The position numbers and the translations under genes are program-made. DNA of 11,002 nt from Draconibacterium sp. (GTDB taxonomy: Bacteria; Bacteroidota; Bacteroidia; Bacteroidales; Prolixibacteraceae), in assembly GCA_015493625.1 (NCBI GenBank), contig WGCT01000453.1, positions 1 to 11,002 of the forward strand. The letters run 5' to 3'. Below are positions 7,578 through 11,002 of the stretch, piece by piece. Each line of letters starts with the position of its first letter. The first letter of the stretch is position 1. The notes beneath the pieces are model-generated. The model did not search any database. It saw only the letters and a program-made list of their open reading frames with translations, and was not told the DNA's origin.

Positions 7578-7767
7578 AGAATTCATTTAAAAAAACAGTA
7601 ATTTGTCTGAAATGTTTAATACTGAGGTACCATAATATACTCAATTCAGGTTGATTTTCAGGAGAAGCTATGTGATTCGAGTATAAACTTTGTAGTGCTT
7701 TTTATTTCAATACTTCGTTAGAATTTTGTTTCTCGTAAAGCCGTAAAATCGCAAAGGTCTGATTTTT

Positions 7768-7801
7768 AAAAAATTATGACAACTGCTTATGTCTTATAAT
7801 T
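7768..7801 (-). terminator. Possible weak terminator downstream of the lytic transglycosylase gene
   Basis: On the minus strand AATTATAAGACA pairs with TGTCATAATT (10 bp with a 2-nt bulge, 8-nt loop), followed directly by a run of T (the A run at 7768-7773 on the plus strand). It lies about 60 bp after the transglycosylase stop and well before the nadA promoter. The stem is AT-rich, hence the modest confidence. Confidence 0.4.
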
Positions 7802-7859
7802 CTCTGTTTATGAGGTATTTATAAAAATAAACCGAACCATTATAATTTACAGTTGCCTT

Positions 7860-9287
7860 TTATTCGATAAATTGTTTGTAGTTTTCGTAGCGGTCAAGAA
7901 TTTGTTTTACGTAATTGTAGGGCTCTTGTCCGCGTACATAACCGTATTTAATAAATGGTTTCGAATAGTTTTCGCGATAGCTGAGTTTTAAAATCGCTTT
8001 CTCCACATTATTGTCCCAAACATCCTCTTTAAGATGCTCCTCTTTTGCCAGTTTTTGCGCATCGAAAATATGATGGTAACCACAATTGTATGCTGCTAAA
8101 GTAAATTTTATTCGTTGAATGGAGTCTTTTACCGATTCGAATTTTCCTGAAATATTTTTCAGGTAGTTTATACCTCCTTTTATGCTTTCTTCCGGGTTAC
8201 TCTTATTTTTAACACCATAAGCTTTTGCCGTTTTGGGCATCATTTGCATTAATCCATACGCTCCTGTCCACGATTTTTTGTTCGGATCGAAATTCGATTC
8301 CTGATAAATAAGAGCAGCCAACAGTCGCCAGTCCCAGCCAATTTCTTTGGAATAAGTTTTAATTAAATTGTCGTACTTGCTGATTTTATTTGTGTTGAGA
8401 CTTAGATAATCGCTCCTTTCACGTGCCTTAAAACTTCTGTTATTTTTAAAGTATTTGTTGTAAATCACATAATAGTCAACACTCTTTTTAAAATCGTGCA
8501 GCCAGTTGTTTATTGCTTTTTCGAGTTCGGGAGAGTCGGAGTGCACGGCCCACGCCATTCGTTGCGAAAAACTTATGGGAACACTAATGTCTAAAACAGG
8601 GTAGTACGATGCATTAATGCTTGCAAGGTTGTTGTCGGCAACAGTGTATTTAATTTTGCCATTGGCAACCATCTCAATAATTTTATTGGTCGACAGATTT
8701 CCGGGAAGTGTATCGATATAGATCTTTCCTCCTATTTCGTCCGACAGGTTGATAAGGCGATGCATATACGATGAATTTTTTCGAACCGAAACCGTATCGC
8801 CAATCAACTCAATAGCATCGTGAATTAACGATTTTTGCAGTTTGCTCCATCCCATTTTTCGCCAGTTATCGGGTTTTTTCTGAACCAAAACCTGATGGGT
8901 TAAATAGAGGTAGTCGGTAAAATGAACTTTCTCTTTTCGCTCGTTTGTAATGGTAATGCCGTGTGCTACCAAATCAACATCACCATTATTTAAATTGTCG
9001 AATAATCCGTCGATATTGTGCGATATTTTAATCTCCGGTTTTACACCCAAATAATCAGCTAAATGTTGAAGCATTTCGTATTCGTAACCCATAGTTTGCC
9101 CCCGGTATAGAAAGTAGCTGGTGCTGCTGTAAATGGTCAGAATTTTTAGTTTGCCCTCTTTTTTTATTATTCCCAAATCGCGATGAGAATGCAATTTTTT
9201 GCTCTCCTTTTTTGTTTGAGAAGTGCTACATCCACCAAGAATAAATATTGCAAAAAGCAGAAAGAGAGAAATTATTTTATTTACCAT
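7860..9287 (-). CDS. mltF: MltF-like lipoprotein: solute-binding domain plus lytic transglycosylase
   Basis: Two-domain murein hydrolase lipoprotein of 475 aa. The N-terminus is a lipoprotein signal peptide with lipobox LGGC and lipidated Cys20. The next residues (STSQTKKE) lack the acidic surface-export signal of Bacteroidota, so a periplasm-facing outer-membrane anchor is likely. Residues about 45-280 form a family 3 extracellular solute-binding domain (GYEYEMLQHLADYLG 68-82, GDVDLVAHGITITNERKEK 102-120). Residues about 305-450 form an SLT domain: catalytic Glu330 in IYQESNFDP, GAYGLMQMMPKTA (342-354) and AAYNCGYHHI (398-407). This order matches MltF, which cleaves peptidoglycan to 1,6-anhydro-muropeptides, with the binding domain acting as a regulatory sensor of muropeptides. 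ATG start. It is 23 bp downstream of the sulfatase stop, so transcription may normally enter from there. Family assignment is strong; the gene symbol is by domain similarity. Confidence 0.9.
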   Translation of the reverse strand: MVNKIISLFLLFAIFILGGCSTSQTKKESKKLHSHRDLGIIKKEGKLKILTIYSSTSYFLYRGQTMGYEYEMLQHLADYLGVKPEIKISHNIDGLFDNLNNGDVDLVAHGITITNERKEKVHFTDYLYLTHQVLVQKKPDNWRKMGWSKLQKSLIHDAIELIGDTVSVRKNSSYMHRLINLSDEIGGKIYIDTLPGNLSTNKIIEMVANGKIKYTVADNNLASINASYYPVLDISVPISFSQRMAWAVHSDSPELEKAINNWLHDFKKSVDYYVIYNKYFKNNRSFKARERSDYLSLNTNKISKYDNLIKTYSKEIGWDWRLLAALIYQESNFDPNKKSWTGAYGLMQMMPKTAKAYGVKNKSNPEESIKGGINYLKNISGKFESVKDSIQRIKFTLAAYNCGYHHIFDAQKLAKEEHLKEDVWDNNVEKAILKLSYRENYSKPFIKYGYVRGQEPYNYVKQILDRYENYKQFIE

Positions 9288-9310
9288 ATTAATCGTTTTT
9301 AAAATGGCAA

Positions 9311-10741
9311 TTAATTAACTCTTCCCGGAGGGCGGACTTCTTCGCCTTTTACCTTTGTAATGTTATCGCCCAGCTCTTTTCGGGCGCGGTCGCCAATTTT
9401 TTTGAGTTGCTCAACAATTTCGGGATATTCCGCCGAAACATCGGTGGTTTCAGAGATGTCGTTTTTTAGGTTATAGAGTACAATCTTTTTGAGTACACCT
9501 TTTGCGTAAGGTCCGGGAAATCCGTCCATTCCGGGTTTTACTCCCACATACGACCGGTAGGTTTGCGGATAGTACATTTTCCAGTCGCCTTTTCTAATAG
9601 CGCGTAACCCACCACCGTAATAGCACCAGAATTCATCGCGGGTTGTCACATTTTTACCCTCTAAAATGGGTAAGAAACTTATTCCATCAATCTTTTTTTC
9701 CGGGAGTTTTGCTCCGGTTATTTCGGCAATAGTGGGTAAAATATCGATGGTAGAAGCTATTTTGTCGATGGTTTTACCGGGAGCGATTTTTCCCGGCCAC
9801 CACATTACACATGGCTCGCGATGTCCGCCTTCCCAAACTGTTCCTTTTCCCTCGCGCAGTGGTTTTGCCGAACCTGCATGATTTCCGAAGTTGAGCCACG
9901 GCCCATTGTCGGAAGTAAAAATTACCAATGTATTTTCAGCAATTCCATTTTCTTTCAAAGCGTTTAAAACTTCGCCAACCGACCAGTCAACTTCCATTAC
10001 CACATCGCCAAAAAGCCCCTGTTTGCTTTTTCCTTTAAATTTGCTTGAAACGGCAATTGGTACGTGTACCATAGAGTGCGGCAAGTATAAAAAGAACGGA
10101 TTCTCTTTGTTTCGATTGATAAAATCGACAGCCCGTTTGGTGTACATTGTTGTTAACTCGCCCTGCTCTTCCAACGTCCAAATCTCTTTTACTTTTTTGT
10201 TTCCTTCAAGTAGCGGTAATGCCGGATATCTAAGTTTCCCGGGGCGGGTAGGATTTTTTTTATCCTTTACCGGAATGCCATCGTAATCGACCGGCCACAT
10301 ATCGTTGGAGTAGGGAATTCCAAAGTACTCGTCGAACCCTTGTTGAAGCGGTAAAAACTCTTTGTGATGTCCCAAATGCCATTTCCCAAAAATAGCCGTT
10401 TTGTACCCCAATGGTTTAAGCATTTCGGCAATGGTTGTCTCGTCGGGATTTAGACCCTCTTTTGCACTGGGCATGTAGGCGTAGTGTACACTCACACGGT
10501 CGCAATAACAGCCGGTCATTAACGATGCACGCGAAGCACTGCAAACTCCGGTTGACGAATAAAAACTTGTAAACCGCATTCCTTCGTCGGCCATTTTGTC
10601 GATGTTTGGAGTTTCGTAACCCGTAGCTCCAAAACAGCCCACATCGGCGTACCCCATATCGTCGATAAAAATTACAACTACGTTCGGAAGTTTTTTCTCT
10701 TCAACATTATTTTTACACGAAACAGAAAAAACAATAGTTCG
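9311..10741 (-). CDS. Formylglycine-dependent sulfatase, start codon missing (probable pseudogene)
   Basis: S1-family (arylsulfatase-like) sulfatase that hydrolyses sulfate esters, probably on glycans. Positions from the Met at 10657: formylglycine motif VCSASRASLMTG (38-49, Cys39 converted to formylglycine by a maturase), GKWHLGHH (91-98), FTSDNGPW (247-254) and REGKGTVWEGG (268-278). The only in-frame ATG, at 10657, cannot be the true start. The 28 codons upstream (10658-10741) encode SVSCKNN, like the end of a lipoprotein signal peptide, then PNVVVIFIDDMGYADVG, the first beta strand and metal-binding Asp pair of all S1 sulfatases. The frame then meets a TAA at 10742-10744 with no initiator. 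The missing piece is about 10-15 residues, the signal-peptide beginning. The neighbouring transposase suggests an insertion removed it. The rest, to the C-terminus, is intact, so the event may be recent. Substrate specificity cannot be read. Confidence 0.88.
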   Translation of the reverse strand, partial: RTIVFSVSCKNNVEEKKLPNVVVIFIDDMGYADVGCFGATGYETPNIDKMADEGMRFTSFYSSTGVCSASRASLMTGCYCDRVSVHYAYMPSAKEGLNPDETTIAEMLKPLGYKTAIFGKWHLGHHKEFLPLQQGFDEYFGIPYSNDMWPVDYDGIPVKDKKNPTRPGKLRYPALPLLEGNKKVKEIWTLEEQGELTTMYTKRAVDFINRNKENPFFLYLPHSMVHVPIAVSSKFKGKSKQGLFGDVVMEVDWSVGEVLNALKENGIAENTLVIFTSDNGPWLNFGNHAGSAKPLREGKGTVWEGGHREPCVMWWPGKIAPGKTIDKIASTIDILPTIAEITGAKLPEKKIDGISFLPILEGKNVTTRDEFWCYYGGGLRAIRKGDWKMYYPQTYRSYVGVKPGMDGFPGPYAKGVLKKIVLYNLKNDISETTDVSAEYPEIVEQLKKIGDRARKELGDNITKVKGEEVRPPGRVN

Positions 10742-10800
10742 TTAAAAACACACATAAAATGCTGAAAATCAGCAAAATAAAGTATTAAAAATTAGGTTAA

Positions 10801-10866
10801 ATCCCTGATAATCAGTATCTTAATACATTTTTACCACAATCTGTATTGATATGATTACCAAGGGAT
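10801..10866. repeat. Long imperfect inverted repeat in the transposase leader
   Basis: The left arm at 10801-10827 (beginning ATCCCT, ending AATACA) pairs with the right arm at 10842-10866 (beginning TGTATT, ending AGGGAT). Four matched blocks, ATCCCT, TAATCA, TATC and AATACA, give 22 base pairs interrupted by small mismatches and bulges, with a 14-nt loop TTTTTACCACAATC. It ends about 40 bp before the transposase ATG. No T-run follows directly, so it is not a standard terminator. It may be an RNA or DNA hairpin in the element's leader. Confidence 0.65.
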
Positions 10867-10907
10867 ATAAGTCTTATAACAATCTCATAGTCAGCATTAT
10901 AGTAATG

Positions 10908-11002
10908 ATGCCAAAAATAAACAAACGAAGAAAGGACTTTTTAGTTGAGGTCTTTGAGCTTTTTTTAAGTATCAAGGGCCGCGTCAACTTTCTACAGCTT
11001 TC
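10908..11002 (+). CDS. N-terminus of a probable IS transposase (partial)
   Basis: The frame is open from ATGATG (10905-10910) to the window end, giving about 32 residues: MPKINKRRKDFLVEVFELF, then LSIKGRVNFLQLS. The pattern basic start, FLxxxFxLFLSIKGRxNFLQ resembles the beginning of a DDE-type transposase common in Bacteroidota insertion sequences, recognised by pattern and not by search. The catalytic domain lies outside the window, so the IS family cannot be named. It is divergent from the sulfatase. A perfect dyad CATTA-TAG-TAATG (10895-10907) overlaps the first ATG. Incomplete at the 3' end because of the window edge. Confidence 0.6.
   Translation, partial: MPKINKRRKDFLVEVFELFLSIKGRVNFLQL

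Larger units (their letters stand above)
7559..7859. other. Intergenic region between mltF-like gene and nadA
   Basis: About 300 bp of AT-rich sequence without a plausible gene on either strand; the few ATG-started frames are ten codons or shorter. It holds the nadA -7 box at the left edge and a possible weak terminator for the transglycosylase gene at 7768-7801. A small dyad TCAA-TTCAGG-TTGA (about 7641-7654) lies in the middle. I saw no RNA gene or recognised riboswitch. Confidence 0.5.
10742..11002 (+). mobile_element. Left end of a probable insertion sequence (runs off the window)
   Basis: The region begins where the sulfatase frame is lost and contains about 165 bp of AT-rich leader followed by the first codons of a transposase-like frame. 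The leader is unusually rich in dyads (see the separate entries). The exact terminal repeat and target duplication cannot be placed because the right end is outside the window; the boundary near 10742 is inferred from the point where the sulfatase reading frame breaks. Confidence 0.5.

Noticed and set aside
10735..10800. Frameshift explanation for the sulfatase start: another minus-strand frame here reads a hydrophobic stretch (LLIFSILCVFLTN) that could join the SVSC remnant by a one-base slip in the T6 run near 10726-10731.
   Set aside because: There is no ATG in that frame (only TTG or CTG), the stretch contains Asn and Tyr near its end unlike a signal peptide, and low-complexity T-rich DNA gives hydrophobic frames easily. 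It remains a weaker alternative to insertion.
1..11002. CRISPR array, tRNA or rRNA genes, toxin-antitoxin pair, phage or conjugation genes.
   Set aside because: No repeat-spacer pattern, no RNA gene signature and no matching protein motifs seen on either strand.

Overview
The window looks like chromosomal DNA of a Bacteroidota bacterium, probably a marine or gut-type member of the Marinilabiliales/Prolixibacteraceae (inference). Pointers to this are the moderately AT-rich coding sequence, A-rich start regions with no convincing Shine-Dalgarno sites, a perfect Bacteroidota-type TAnnTTTG -7 box before nadA, a Tat-type Gfo/Idh/MocA protein next to a sugar phosphate isomerase-like protein, and a formylglycine sulfatase.

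Layout. Bases 4-2874 hold a plus-strand cluster, serS-lipA-lipB: seryl-tRNA synthetase, then the two enzymes of de novo lipoate attachment. It meets the minus-strand block head-on at a symmetrical hairpin (2885-2916) that can terminate transcription from both sides. Everything else up to about 10741 is on the minus strand. In transcription order this is: a sulfatase without its start (10741-9311), an MltF-like lytic transglycosylase lipoprotein (9287-7860), a roughly 300-bp gap with a possible terminator and the nadA promoter, nadA (quinolinate synthase, about 7528-6527), a TIM-barrel sugar phosphate isomerase/epimerase-like protein (6375-5380), a Tat-exported Gfo/Idh/MocA oxidoreductase (5314-4001), and an ADA-family deaminase whose motifs fit adenine better than adenosine (3932-2925).

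From about 10742 to the window end there is an AT-rich, dyad-rich leader and then the first 32 codons of what looks like an insertion-sequence transposase on the plus strand. The sulfatase frame runs backwards into this region and stops (TAA at 10742-10744) without an initiator. A lipoprotein signal-peptide remnant and the first metal-binding Asp pair lie upstream of the only available Met. The simplest reading is that an IS insertion cut off the sulfatase start.

How the genes work together. LipB moves octanoate from acyl carrier protein to lipoyl domains and LipA inserts the two sulfurs. NadA makes quinolinate for NAD. The isomerase/oxidoreductase pair resembles modules that oxidise sugars or glycosides to 3-keto forms and then epimerise or cleave them; the substrate here is unknown. 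The sulfatase would have removed sulfate from glycans. I see no CRISPR array, RNA gene, phage gene or clearly new multi-gene system. The most interesting points are the IS/sulfatase junction, the long imperfect hairpin in the transposase leader, the palindrome overlapping the nadA 5' region, and paired repeats in front of the isomerase/oxidoreductase module.
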